Shown here one piece after another: positions 14,246-22,714 of a stretch of DNA of 24,319 bases (its first letter is position 1; each line of letters begins with the position of its first letter). A program made the position numbers and the translations under genes. This DNA is from JAGKXB01 sp964498835 (lineage in GTDB: Bacteria > Pseudomonadota > Gammaproteobacteria > Burkholderiales > Burkholderiaceae_D). The stretch is from assembly GCA_964498835.1 (NCBI GenBank), contig CAZCIX010000028.1, forward strand, positions 1-24,319, in the 5' to 3' direction. Below the pieces are notes generated by a model that was given only the letters and a program-made list of their open reading frames with translations, was not told the DNA's origin and searched no databases.

Positions 14246-14677
14246 ATGGCAGTCATCCATAAATCCGTATTATTAGAATATAGCGCCGCTCAAATGTTTG
14301 CTCTTGTCGACCAGGTTGAGAATTATCCTCAATTTTTACCTTGGTGTGGTGGTGTTCAGGTACAAGAACGCAAAGAAAATAAACTGATTGCCACTATCAA
14401 CATCCATTATCACGGCATTAAGCAAAGTTTTACGACTGAAAACAGCAGCGTGTCAGATACGTCCATCAATATGATGCTGCTTGATGGACCTTTCAAGCAT
14501 TTGGATGGTTTGTGGACTTTTAAACCTTTGCGCGCCAATGCTTGCAAAGTTGAGTTCAATTTGAATTATGAGTTTTCCAGCAAAATATTGGAGCAGGTAA
14601 TCGGGCCAGTATTTAGTATGATCACCAACAGCATGGTGGATTCGTTTTGTAAGCGTGCAGAGTTGATATACAAGTAA
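14246..14677 (+). CDS. ratA: RatA family START/Coq10-like protein
   Basis: A 143-aa single-domain START/polyketide-cyclase-like protein. The N-terminus MAVIHKSVLLEYSAAQMFAL continues with VDQVENYPQFLPWCGG, the hallmark of the RatA/Coq10 group. The C-terminal FSSKILEQVIGPVFSMITNSMVDSFCKRA helix lines the lipid-binding cavity. E. coli RatA was reported to block 70S ribosome association, whereas its eukaryotic homologue Coq10 binds ubiquinone; a quinone-related role is at least as likely as a toxin role. It is followed four bases later by rnfH and is divergent from smpB. Confidence 0.92.
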   Translation: MAVIHKSVLLEYSAAQMFALVDQVENYPQFLPWCGGVQVQERKENKLIATINIHYHGIKQSFTTENSSVSDTSINMMLLDGPFKHLDGLWTFKPLRANACKVEFNLNYEFSSKILEQVIGPVFSMITNSMVDSFCKRAELIYK

Positions 14678-14680
14678 TAT

Positions 14681-15028
14681 ATGGATCAAAACCAAGAATC
14701 TTTGCAGCCTATGCAGCTTCTGCAAGTGCAAATCTGTTATGCCAAGCCCGGCATGCAAATTTTGCATGACATAGACGTTGTGCCCGGTACCACATTGCAG
14801 CAAGCCATCATGCAAAGTGGCATTTTGCAACGCGTGCCAGAAATTGATTTGTCTACTCATAGTGTTGGTATTTATAGCAAACCTAAGACGTTGGATACAC
14901 CGCTACGCAATCATGATCGGATTGAGATTTATCGTCCTTTGCTCATCGATCCCAAAGAATCTCGCCGTAGACGTGCGGATATTAAAAATATCAAAAATAA
15001 ACAATCCTCATCGTCACCATCCAAATAA
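14681..15028 (+). CDS. rnfH: RnfH (RatB) family ubiquitin-fold protein
   Basis: A 115-aa protein of the RnfH family, a small beta-grasp (ubiquitin-like) fold. Recognisable parts are LQVQICYAKPGMQILHDIDV near the start, VPGTTLQQAIMQSGIL, VGIYSKPKTLDTPLRNHDRI and the C-terminal IEIYRPLLIDPKESRRRRAD. The Lys/Arg-rich tail is usual. It is also annotated as RatB, the supposed antitoxin of RatA, but an antitoxin activity is not established. It starts four bases after the ratA stop, so the two are co-translated. Confidence 0.92.
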   Translation: MDQNQESLQPMQLLQVQICYAKPGMQILHDIDVVPGTTLQQAIMQSGILQRVPEIDLSTHSVGIYSKPKTLDTPLRNHDRIEIYRPLLIDPKESRRRRADIKNIKNKQSSSSPSK

Positions 15029-15056
15029 GTCAATAAAAGTCGTTCAATATTTAACC

Positions 15057-16055
15057 ATGACGCCAAGTTATCAACGCTGGGTTCTTGCTTCACGTCCGCA
15101 GGGTAGGGTTACGGCTGACAATTTTCGCTTAGAAAATCTGCCCATTCCCACCATAAAAGAAGGCGAAGTCTTGGTCCGCAATCACTATGTTTCGCTCGAT
15201 CCTTACATGCGAGCGCGTATGGATGATGTGAAAAGCTATGCTGCGGCGCAAGTATTGGGTGAAACCATGATTGCTGGTACGGTTGGTGTGGTGTTGGAAT
15301 CGAAAAATTCTCAATACATCGCTGGCGATACGGTTCTTGCTCATTTGGGATGGGCGGAAATAGGTGTCTCTGATGGGCATTTAATGCGCAAAATTGATGT
15401 CAGCAAAATTCCTATGTCAGCCTATTTGGGTGCGCTGGGCATGCCTGGCATGGCGGCATGGTATGGCGTGACGCAAATCTTGCACCTTACGTCCAGTGAT
15501 ACGGTTTTGGTTTCTGCTGCGAGTGGTGCGGTTGGTAGCGTGGTGGGACAACTGTGCAAACAACGTGGTTGCCGTGTGATTGGGATTGCGGGTGGTAGTG
15601 AAAAATGTGCTTATGTTGTCCAAGATTTAGGGTTTGACGCCTGTATTGATTATCGCTCGGATAATTGGCGCGAACAGCTTAAACAAGCTACACCAGATGG
15701 CGTCGATGGCCTGTTTGAGAATGTCGGCGGCGCCGTGTTTGATGCTGGCGTTGCACGCATGAATGCCTTTGGGCGAATTGCTTTATGTGGCTTGATTGCT
15801 GGTTATGATGGCCAGCCGATACCATTCAAGAATATGCGCTATGTATTGGCACGCCGTTTAAGTTTGCAAGGCTTTATCGTGACTGAGCACATGGAGTATT
15901 GGCCGCAGGGTTTGGCTGAGCTGACGGCGTTATTTCATGCTGGAAAGTTAGATTATCGTGAGTCCATCGCACATGGATTGGCCTCCGCACCAGAGGCCTT
16001 TATTGGTTTGTTGAGTGGAAAGAATTTCGGTAAGCAGTTGGTTAAGTTGATTTAA
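15057..16055 (+). CDS. NADP-dependent oxidoreductase, zinc-free MDR family (CurA/LTB4DH-like)
   Basis: A 332-aa medium-chain dehydrogenase/reductase of the zinc-independent quinone/enone reductase branch. The start MTPSYQRWVLASRPQGRVTA and the block VSLDPYMRARMDD are typical of the CurA / leukotriene B4 dehydrogenase group. The Rossmann motif is SAASGAVGSVVGQLCKQRG around residue 155. Such enzymes reduce the C=C bond of alpha,beta-unsaturated carbonyls with NADPH; the natural substrate is unknown. The ATG at 15057 is chosen as the family N-terminus; the frame is open much further upstream, but only as a shadow of rnfH. It starts 28 bases after rnfH and may be in the same transcript. It converges with ygfZ. 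Confidence 0.9.
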   Translation: MTPSYQRWVLASRPQGRVTADNFRLENLPIPTIKEGEVLVRNHYVSLDPYMRARMDDVKSYAAAQVLGETMIAGTVGVVLESKNSQYIAGDTVLAHLGWAEIGVSDGHLMRKIDVSKIPMSAYLGALGMPGMAAWYGVTQILHLTSSDTVLVSAASGAVGSVVGQLCKQRGCRVIGIAGGSEKCAYVVQDLGFDACIDYRSDNWREQLKQATPDGVDGLFENVGGAVFDAGVARMNAFGRIALCGLIAGYDGQPIPFKNMRYVLARRLSLQGFIVTEHMEYWPQGLAELTALFHAGKLDYRESIAHGLASAPEAFIGLLSGKNFGKQLVKLI

Positions 16056-16070
16056 AAATTATTTAAAAAA

Positions 16071-17066
16071 TTACTCACTCGACTGCAATGCATAAGGCAA
16101 CGGCATAAATTGCAGAATTGGCCCCTGCAAAGTTTGCAAATAAATGGGATCAGTCCCAGCATTGTCCAACGCCGCAAGCTTGATTTCGACTAGGCAATCA
16201 CTTCCTGCATCATGCGTTACTACATTGACGATCGCGCCGCAAGGTTGCTCGGGATCGCTGCCGCATAGGATTTCCATGCCTGCTTGAATTGGGTTGCCAG
16301 TATTGGCGATAGTTGCTAATGCCATTCTGCGTTTTTGCGTACCAAGATATTGGCTGCGCGCCACGATTTCCTGGCCGGGATAGCAACCTTTTTTGAAATT
16401 AATTCCACCGATAAGGTCAAAATTAATCATTTGCGGTACCCATTTTTCTTGCGTGGGTAATGTGATTTGTGGCACGCCGGCATGAATATTCGATAACGTC
16501 CACGCATTACTGCCGACTGGATGCAGTAATGGAAATAAGGCAGCACCATGCTTCTCTGCTATTTCTTCGCTGGTAATCCATTGATAGCGCGCGTGACCCC
16601 ACGCATCGCTCAAGCGTAGCAAGCTACCCAATTCATCGTGTTCGATTTTGGTATATGGTTCTGGCGGCAGGTTAGGGAAGAGCGTGCTTAATGCTTTGCT
16701 GGCAGATGTACCACCGAGGCCCAGAATGATTTTGTTATCACTGGCATTACTTTGCTGCACTTTGGCGCGCATGATGAACATTTGCAGGCGCTTTTGCAGC
16801 GCGGCTTGCATATCGCGTGGAACTTGCAAGAAAATCACATCCGCTGTTTTCCAGACTAAAAAAGTGGCCAGTAAGCGTCCTTTCGGCGTGCAATATCCCG
16901 CCAGGCGTACTGCATTTTCAGATAAATTTTTGACATCGTTGCTGAGCTGGTTGTGCAAAAAATCCGCCGCTTCTTCTCCGGCAAAAGCCATCAAACCCAG
17001 TTCGTTTAATGGCGCAACAAAGCCTGCTGTGATTTGTTCTCGATTGATTACATCGCTGATATTCAT
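16071..17066 (-). CDS. ygfZ: Folate-binding iron-sulfur cluster maturation protein YgfZ
   Basis: A 331-aa GcvT-fold protein carrying the YgfZ signature KGCYPGQEIV with Cys228, the residue needed for its role in assembly or repair of Fe-S enzymes together with tetrahydrofolate. The N-terminal GEEAADFLHNQLSNDVKNL and YCTPKGRLLATFLVW blocks are also typical. It is divergent from mltG, an arrangement seen in many Burkholderiales. The 118 bases between the two starts should contain both promoters; no clear hexamers were resolved. Confidence 0.93.
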   Translation of the reverse strand: MNISDVINREQITAGFVAPLNELGLMAFAGEEAADFLHNQLSNDVKNLSENAVRLAGYCTPKGRLLATFLVWKTADVIFLQVPRDMQAALQKRLQMFIMRAKVQQSNASDNKIILGLGGTSASKALSTLFPNLPPEPYTKIEHDELGSLLRLSDAWGHARYQWITSEEIAEKHGAALFPLLHPVGSNAWTLSNIHAGVPQITLPTQEKWVPQMINFDLIGGINFKKGCYPGQEIVARSQYLGTQKRRMALATIANTGNPIQAGMEILCGSDPEQPCGAIVNVVTHDAGSDCLVEIKLAALDNAGTDPIYLQTLQGPILQFMPLPYALQSSE

Positions 17067-17184
17067 AATTTCTGTACTTTCTATATTTAGCCATTATCAT
17101 TGCGGGCTCATTATAAATAGCTCATCAAATTTGCGTTGAAACGCGCTTTGAGCGCAGGGAAAAACTTTCAAGAAATGAATGTGA

Positions 17185-18258
17185 ATGAAAAAGAATACGT
17201 ATAAAAAACCGCAGGGAAATACTGCAAGTGTTGTAAAGAAAGTTGTTTCTAAACTATTTTTTCTTGGTGTCATTCTGTTTGCTGGCCTCATCTTTTGGGC
17301 GAGACAACCGATTTTGACGGCCAGGCAAACAGCGATGGAGTTTTCCATTCAACCAGGTAGTGGTGCGAGTAGTGTGGCGCAACAAATTACTCGCGCCGGC
17401 GTGCCTTTGCATCCCTTGTTGTTTACTTTGATGGTACGAGCAAGTTTGCAAAGTAGTCAATTAAAAGCCGGCAGTTATGTCTTGCAACCCGGCATCACAC
17501 CGTGGCAATTGATGGGGCAATTAACGCGTGGTGAATACGCGCAAGAATCCCTGGTCGTCATAGAAGGCTGGCGTTTTTCCCAAATGCGGGCAGCGATTGC
17601 GGCGCATTCGGGTTTAAAACACGATACTGCGGGCATGAGTGATCAGGAAATATTGAAGCAAATTTATCTTGCTAATTCCAGTTCCATTTCCAGTTCCGAT
17701 ATTGATTACAGCGCCAAAGCAGCGGAAGGTTTGTTTTTTCCAGACACCTTTTTGTTTGCCAAGGGGAGCAGTGATTTGCAGATATACCAACAATCACATG
17801 CCGCTTTAGTCAAACGTTTACACGCAGCATGGTCAAAGCGTGATCCTTCTTTGCCTTATAAAACGCCTTACGAGGCTTTGATCATGGCGTCGATTATTGA
17901 GAAAGAAACCGGCCAGGCATCCGAGCGTCCGATGATCGCGGCAGTGTTTATCAATCGCTTGAAAAAAGGCATGCTGCTGCAAACCGATCCCACAGTGATT
18001 TACGGCATGGGTGAGCATTATCAGGGGAATATCAGAAAGCGCGATTTACTGACGGATACGCCACACAACACGTACACTCGAGTTGGATTGCCACCGACGC
18101 CTATCGCCTTGTCTGGACAAGCATCATTGGATGCTGCTTTCAATCCGGCTAAAACGGATGCTTTATATTTTGTGGCGCGTGGTGATGGAACTAGCCAATT
18201 TTCCAGTAACTTGAATGACCATAATCGTGCTGTTAATCGATTCCAAAGAGGAGGGTAA
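17185..18258 (+). CDS. mltG: Endolytic peptidoglycan transglycosylase MltG
   Basis: A 357-aa inner-membrane enzyme that cleaves nascent glycan strands and is thought to end their elongation. A short basic N-terminus precedes one transmembrane helix (about residues 23-38, LFFLGVILFAGLIFWA). A LysM-like region follows (about 50-115), then the YceG catalytic domain. The catalytic Glu is E239 in ASIIEKETG, and the conserved LLQTDPTVIYGMG and NTYTRVGLPPTPIALSGQAS motifs are intact. Its 3' end contains the GAGGAGGG Shine-Dalgarno of tmk, which starts four bases later, so the two genes are translationally linked. Confidence 0.95.
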   Translation: MKKNTYKKPQGNTASVVKKVVSKLFFLGVILFAGLIFWARQPILTARQTAMEFSIQPGSGASSVAQQITRAGVPLHPLLFTLMVRASLQSSQLKAGSYVLQPGITPWQLMGQLTRGEYAQESLVVIEGWRFSQMRAAIAAHSGLKHDTAGMSDQEILKQIYLANSSSISSSDIDYSAKAAEGLFFPDTFLFAKGSSDLQIYQQSHAALVKRLHAAWSKRDPSLPYKTPYEALIMASIIEKETGQASERPMIAAVFINRLKKGMLLQTDPTVIYGMGEHYQGNIRKRDLLTDTPHNTYTRVGLPPTPIALSGQASLDAAFNPAKTDALYFVARGDGTSQFSSNLNDHNRAVNRFQRGG

Positions 18259-18262
18259 AAAG

Positions 18263-19059
18263 ATGCAAGGCGTCACAAGAGGGAAGTTTATTACCTTTGA
18301 AGGAATCGATGGCGCGGGCAAGTCGACGCATATTCCTTTTGNNNNNNNNNNNNNNNNNNNNNNNNNNNNNNNNNNNNNNNNNNNNNNNNNNNNNNNNNNN
18401 NNNNNNNNNNNNNNNNNNNNNNNNNNNNNNNNNNNNNNNNNTTTATTACCTTTGAAGGAATCGATGGCGCGGGCAAGTCGACGCATATTCCTTTTGTCGT
18501 AGAACTGTTGCGTGCGCGCGGCAAGACTGTGATTAGCACCCGCGAACCTGGTGGAACAGAGTTAGGAGAAAAATTACGCACCTTGCTACTACATGAAAAA
18601 ATGCATCTGGAAACCGAAACTTTGCTGATGTTCGCCGCTCGTCGGGAACATGTGGCGCAGGTGATAGAACCCGCCTTAGCTAGAGGTGATTGGGTAATTT
18701 CCGACCGTTTCACCGATGCCACATTTGCGTATCAAGGCGGTGGACGCAAATTAGATCGGCAAAAATTAATAGCGTTAGAACAATGGGTGCATCCTGAGTT
18801 ACAACCGGATTTAACCTTGCTCTTTGACGTCCCGCTTGATATTGCAAGGCAAAGGTTAGATGCCAGTCGTACTTTGGATAAGTTTGAACAAGAAAAAAGC
18901 GATTTCTTTGCTGCCACGCGAGCAGAGTATTTGCGCCGTGCTAGTGAGTTTCCACAGCGCTTTCAGTTGATTGATTCGACCTGTTCGATGCAGGAGGTTC
19001 AGGCGAGACTTGAGGGAATCATTGCCTTGAAACAGTTGCCAGTGGCAGGAATAAATTAA
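18263..19059 (+). CDS. tmk: Thymidylate kinase, interrupted by an assembly gap
   Basis: It phosphorylates dTMP to dTDP. The start at 18263 (MQGVTRGKFITFEGIDGAGK) contains the P-loop, then 100 Ns interrupt it. After the gap the same 55 bases (18287-18341 and 18442-18496) are repeated before the gene continues with VVELLRARGKTV. Collapsing the duplicate gives 642 bases, exactly 213 codons plus a stop, in one frame and of normal Tmk length. REPGGTELGEKLR, the SDRFTDATFAYQGGGR motif and the C-terminal region are all present. The gene is therefore probably intact in the organism. The usual follow-on gene holB is not found; transaldolase converges from the other side. Confidence 0.92.
18342..18441. 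other. Scaffold gap of exactly 100 N flanked by a 55-bp exact duplicate
   Basis: The N run has the conventional length for a gap of unknown size. The 55 bases before it and the 55 bases after it are identical. This is what results when two contigs that overlap by one k-mer are scaffolded without being merged. The duplicate is therefore not a biological repeat. Confidence 0.9.
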
Positions 19060-19099
19060 GGCGAAATCCTGGGCCTCTAAAACACATCCTAAATTGCAC

Positions 19100-20053
19100 T
19101 CAACTTTCTAAACAAACCTGAATCATTTTTTCCAACTTAACCGCATCAGCGCAGAACAGACGGATGCCTTCTGCCAGTTTTTCCGTTCCCATCGCATCGT
19201 CATTTTGCATGCGGCGGAATGTTTTTTCGTCCAGCGTCAGTTTTTGCAAGTGAGCAAATTGCGCTGCGTCGACAACAATCGAAGGAGAAAGTTTGCGTGT
19301 GACAGGCGCATCGCTTTCGGTGAGTTTTTGTAGCAATTCTGGGCTGATGGTCAGCAAATCACAGCCAGCTAGTTCCAGCACTTGTGCCGTATTACGGAAG
19401 CTGGCACCCATGACTTCGGTGGGGTAGCCGAATTTGCGGTAGTAGGCATAAATCCGCTGCACGGATTGCACGCCAGGATCATCGGCACCGATGTAGTCTT
19501 GGCCAGTGGATTTTTTATACCAATCGGTAATGCGGCCAACGAATGGCGAAATCAATTTCACGCCCGCATCCGCGCACACCATGGCTTGTGGCAGGGTGAA
19601 TAGCAGCGTCATATTGCAGTGGATGCCTTCTTGTTCCAGTACTTTGGCTGCTTGTATTCCCTCCCAGGTGGAAGCGATTTTGATGAGAACACGTTCGCGT
19701 GGAATACCAGCAGCTTCATATAGGCGAATGATTTCGCGACCTTTTTCTACGCTGCCTTGGGTATCAAAAGAAAGATCAGCGGCGATTTCGGTAGAGACGC
19801 GGCCTGGGATGATTTTGAGAATTTCTAGTCCGAATTTCACCAAAAGATGATCCATGATGTGGTCGCTGGATGCATTTTTGTGATCGCGTACAGTTGCTTG
19901 TAGCAGCGATTGATATTCCTCCTTCTGTATCGCTTTCAAAATGAGGGAAGGGTTGGTAGTGGCGTCTTGTGGCGTGTAGGCACGCATTACTTGGAAATCG
20001 CCAGTGTCGGCTACTACAGTTGTGTATTGTTTAAGTTGTTCGAGTTGATTCAT
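19100..20053 (-). CDS. tal: Transaldolase
   Basis: A 317-aa class I transaldolase, matching E. coli TalB in length. It moves a dihydroxyacetone unit between sedoheptulose 7-phosphate and glyceraldehyde 3-phosphate. The N-terminal signature YTPQDATTNPSLILKA and the active-site RVLIKIASTWEGI, with the Schiff-base Lys125, are intact. It is the last gene of the minus-strand pgi-SMP30-zwf-tal series, 51 bases after zwf, and provides the non-oxidative pentose phosphate step. It converges with tmk with only 40 bases between the stops. Confidence 0.95.
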   Translation of the reverse strand: MNQLEQLKQYTTVVADTGDFQVMRAYTPQDATTNPSLILKAIQKEEYQSLLQATVRDHKNASSDHIMDHLLVKFGLEILKIIPGRVSTEIAADLSFDTQGSVEKGREIIRLYEAAGIPRERVLIKIASTWEGIQAAKVLEQEGIHCNMTLLFTLPQAMVCADAGVKLISPFVGRITDWYKKSTGQDYIGADDPGVQSVQRIYAYYRKFGYPTEVMGASFRNTAQVLELAGCDLLTISPELLQKLTESDAPVTRKLSPSIVVDAAQFAHLQKLTLDEKTFRRMQNDDAMGTEKLAEGIRLFCADAVKLEKMIQVCLES

Positions 20054-20104
20054 GATGAGTTCGTTATCAATGTGAATGTAAATATTAATGTGCGTGTGTA
20101 GTCT

Positions 20105-21577
20105 TTAATCTTCCGGCAAAGCTTCTTCACGCCATTGCAAACCATCGCGCCCAACCAAGGCGCTAGCGGCGGCGGGGCCCCATGTCCCGGCGGTATAGGG
20201 AATTGGGTCGGAATCTTCTTGCTCCCAATATTCCAAAATCGGCTCGACCCATTCCCACGCTGCTTCCAATTCATCTCTGCGCATGAACAGTGTCAATTGG
20301 CCGCGCAATACGTCTAGCAAGAGTCGTTCATACGCTTCCATGCGTGGTGTTTTGAATGAAGCACGGAAATCCAGTTCCAGTTCTGTCGATTTCAAACGCA
20401 TGCCATCGCCTGGTGTTTTGGCCATCAAATGCATGCGCAAACCTTCATCTGGTTGCAGGCGGATGACCAGGCAATTGGGTTGAAAACTATTGGTGGATTG
20501 GGCAAAAATCGAATGGGGAATATTTTTAAAGCGCACCACGATTTCGGCCAGACTTTGCGTCATGCGTTTACCGGTACGTAAATAAAATGGCACGCCAGCC
20601 CAGCGCCAGTTATTGATTTCCGCTTTGAGTGCCACAAACGTTTCAGTATTCGAGTCCTTGGGCGCATTCTCTTCATCACGATAACCAGGTACAGGTACAC
20701 CTTCGATGTGTCCAGCTCGATATTGGCCACGGACAACATTTTTTGCCAGCATGGAGGGCGTATAGCGTTTTAAGGATTGCAATACTTGCAGTTTTGCGTC
20801 GCGCACGGCATCCGGTTCGATAGAAACAGGCGGCTCCATCGCAACAATACAAAGAAGTTGTAGTAAATGGTTTTGTAACATATCGCGTAGAGCGCCGGAA
20901 TTGTCGTAATACTCCATGCGCGAGCCGACGCCGAGTTGTTCTGCGATAGTGATTTGTACATCGGATATCCATTCGCGCCGCCATAATGGTTCAAACAACA
21001 CATTACCAAAGCGTAATGCCAGCAGGTTTTGTACTGTTTCTTTACCTAGATAATGATCGATACGATAGATCTGCGACTCTGAAAAGACTTGGCTGACTTT
21101 GTTATTGATATGTTTTGCGCTTTCTAGGTCATTTCCTAATGGTTTTTCTAGCACCACACGCGAATACGCTGTTGCGAGATTATGCGAAGCCAAGTTTTGG
21201 CAGATTTTGGAAAAAATTTGAGAAGGCGTGGCTAGATAAAACACGCGACTGATTGCAGGATCGGTGCGCAAGGCGGCAATTAAAGGCCCGTAAGTGCTAG
21301 GGTCCGTTGGGTTCAAGGCGACGTATTGAATACGAGCGCAAAATTTTTCCCATGTGCCCGCTGCCAGGCAGGTGACTTTGATATGTGGTTTGGCATGCAG
21401 GTTCAGTGTGCGGATGAATTCTTCCTGCGACCAGTTGTTGCGACCAACGCAAATGATGCGTGCAGTGGCTGGGAAATCTTTTGCCGTATCGCGTGCCAGC
21501 ATGGCAGGGATTAATTTACGCATTGCTAAATCGCCGGTGCTTCCGAATAAAACAAGATCAAAATCTGTCAGTGTCAT
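20105..21577 (-). CDS. zwf: Glucose-6-phosphate 1-dehydrogenase
   Basis: A 490-aa enzyme oxidising glucose 6-phosphate to 6-phosphogluconolactone with NADP+ or NAD+. The dinucleotide-binding motif FGSTGDLAMRKL is at residues 11-22, the EKPLGND motif is near 144, and the active-site signature RIDHYLGKE is at 172-180 (a catalytic His pair lies in this region and downstream). The C-terminal beta-sheet domain is complete. It lies 74 bases after the SMP-30 gene and 51 bases before tal, probably in one transcript. Confidence 0.96.
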   Translation of the reverse strand: MTLTDFDLVLFGSTGDLAMRKLIPAMLARDTAKDFPATARIICVGRNNWSQEEFIRTLNLHAKPHIKVTCLAAGTWEKFCARIQYVALNPTDPSTYGPLIAALRTDPAISRVFYLATPSQIFSKICQNLASHNLATAYSRVVLEKPLGNDLESAKHINNKVSQVFSESQIYRIDHYLGKETVQNLLALRFGNVLFEPLWRREWISDVQITIAEQLGVGSRMEYYDNSGALRDMLQNHLLQLLCIVAMEPPVSIEPDAVRDAKLQVLQSLKRYTPSMLAKNVVRGQYRAGHIEGVPVPGYRDEENAPKDSNTETFVALKAEINNWRWAGVPFYLRTGKRMTQSLAEIVVRFKNIPHSIFAQSTNSFQPNCLVIRLQPDEGLRMHLMAKTPGDGMRLKSTELELDFRASFKTPRMEAYERLLLDVLRGQLTLFMRRDELEAAWEWVEPILEYWEQEDSDPIPYTAGTWGPAAASALVGRDGLQWREEALPED

Positions 21578-21651
21578 GGTTTAGAAATAAGAGAAGGTTG
21601 CCGCAAAGATAAGATACGTTACACGTCGTTTATTATATTGAATTCAGCAAG

Positions 21652-22593
21652 TTAAGGACGATAAGCATGTTCAACTTGCCCAGCGACATCGACACGTAGA
21701 GAGAGAATGCAACCAGAAAGTGGGTAGCGTTGTAATTCATCAACTGATCGCTGATGGCGGGCGCTAGTGATATACAAAGTGCGCATGTCGGGACCGCCAA
21801 AAGCGGGCATGGTGGGACAGCGTACGGGTAAGGCGATGTCACGCAGAATTTCACCTGTTGGTGAGATGCGTAATAGCCGTGCGCCTTCAAACATGGCGCA
21901 CCAGTAAGCACCTTCGCTATCAACGGCAGCGCCATCGGGGCGTCCGCCATAAATCGTTCCATCGCTAGGGTTTTTATTGCTTGAAAATTGTTTAAAAATT
22001 TGTCCTTGTTGGTGATGAATATGACTAACTTGGCCACTAGCAAGATCAAAATCATAGCGGCGTATGGTATGACTAGTGGTATCCGCATGATACAAATAAC
22101 GCTGATCTGGGCTGAACGCCAAACCATTAGAAACCGTCATACCACCCGACCATGCGACACGGACTTCACCACGTTCCAAGCATGTCATTGCCGCCATTGC
22201 TTGCGTGCGTGGTTCATACAGCGTACCGACCCAAAATCTTCCGGCAGCATCGCAGCGCCCATCGTTAAAGCGCATGTTGGTTGTATCGTAGGGGGCAGCG
22301 GCGCTTGCAATCGGTTGTGGGATGCTGTTTTTGTCGTTGGTATCCAGCCAGGCGAAGCCATTACGTAAAGCCACGATCAAACCGCCTGAGGCGCAATAGG
22401 CGATGGCACCGGGTTCAGATGGCATAGGCCAGTAGTGATGCGCGCCGTTTGTTGGGTGCAATCGATGGATGGCAAAGCCTGCGATGTCGATCCAATACAA
22501 GCAGTTTTCTGCAGGATGCCAAAGTGGGCATTCGCCAACTTGCATTGGGGTGGGAAATGCAAGTTGGATGGCGTTGTTTGGCATGTTAGTCAT
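21652..22593 (-). CDS. SMP-30/gluconolactonase/LRE family protein
   Basis: A 313-aa six-bladed beta-propeller lactonase. Metal ligands of the family are recognisable: E21 in VGECPLWHPA, the Asn of VSNGLAFSPD and the Asp of DGAAVDSEGAYW. The substrate-site MRFNDGRCDAAGRFWVGT block is also present. Family members hydrolyse sugar lactones such as gluconolactone, or other esters, with a divalent metal. It lies between pgi and zwf in the position where a 6-phosphogluconolactonase (pgl) would be useful, and no pgl is seen in the window. A role on the phosphorylated lactone is inference from context. Confidence 0.88.
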   Translation of the reverse strand: MTNMPNNAIQLAFPTPMQVGECPLWHPAENCLYWIDIAGFAIHRLHPTNGAHHYWPMPSEPGAIAYCASGGLIVALRNGFAWLDTNDKNSIPQPIASAAAPYDTTNMRFNDGRCDAAGRFWVGTLYEPRTQAMAAMTCLERGEVRVAWSGGMTVSNGLAFSPDQRYLYHADTTSHTIRRYDFDLASGQVSHIHHQQGQIFKQFSSNKNPSDGTIYGGRPDGAAVDSEGAYWCAMFEGARLLRISPTGEILRDIALPVRCPTMPAFGGPDMRTLYITSARHQRSVDELQRYPLSGCILSLRVDVAGQVEHAYRP

Positions 22594-22614
22594 TCATGAA
22601 AAAAACTGAAAACC

Positions 22615-22708
22615 GTCGTCCCCGAGTGCTTTAGTCGGGGACCCAGTGTCTTTTGGTAGTAAGCAACGAAAGATGCTGGGTTCCCGCCTAAACCCGCGGG
22701 AACAACGG
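22615..22708. repeat. 94-bp palindromic dispersed repeat, copy C
   Basis: The best-preserved copy. The left hairpin is CCCCGA...TCGGGG, the right hairpin TTCCCGCC...CCGCGGGAA, and an inner pair ACCCAGTGTCTTT/AAAGATGCTGGGT and the complementary outer ends make the whole unit one nested palindrome. It lies between pgi and the SMP-30 gene, just downstream of the pgi stop, and would be transcribed into a hairpin RNA. Confidence 0.85.
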
Positions 22709-22714
22709 AAATTT

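Noticed and set aside
14246..15028. ratA-rnfH (ratB) as a toxin-antitoxin system
   Set aside because: The pair is a conserved housekeeping neighbour of smpB; RatA is a Coq10/START-like protein and RnfH is not an established antitoxin.
14778..15056. In-frame N-terminal extension of the oxidoreductase gene through rnfH
   Set aside because: It overlaps rnfH in another frame, has no family similarity, and the normal MDR N-terminus starts at 15057.
18287..18496. 55-bp direct repeat as a biological duplication or attachment site
   Set aside because: It flanks a 100-N scaffold gap and exactly restores tmk when collapsed, so it is an assembly artefact.
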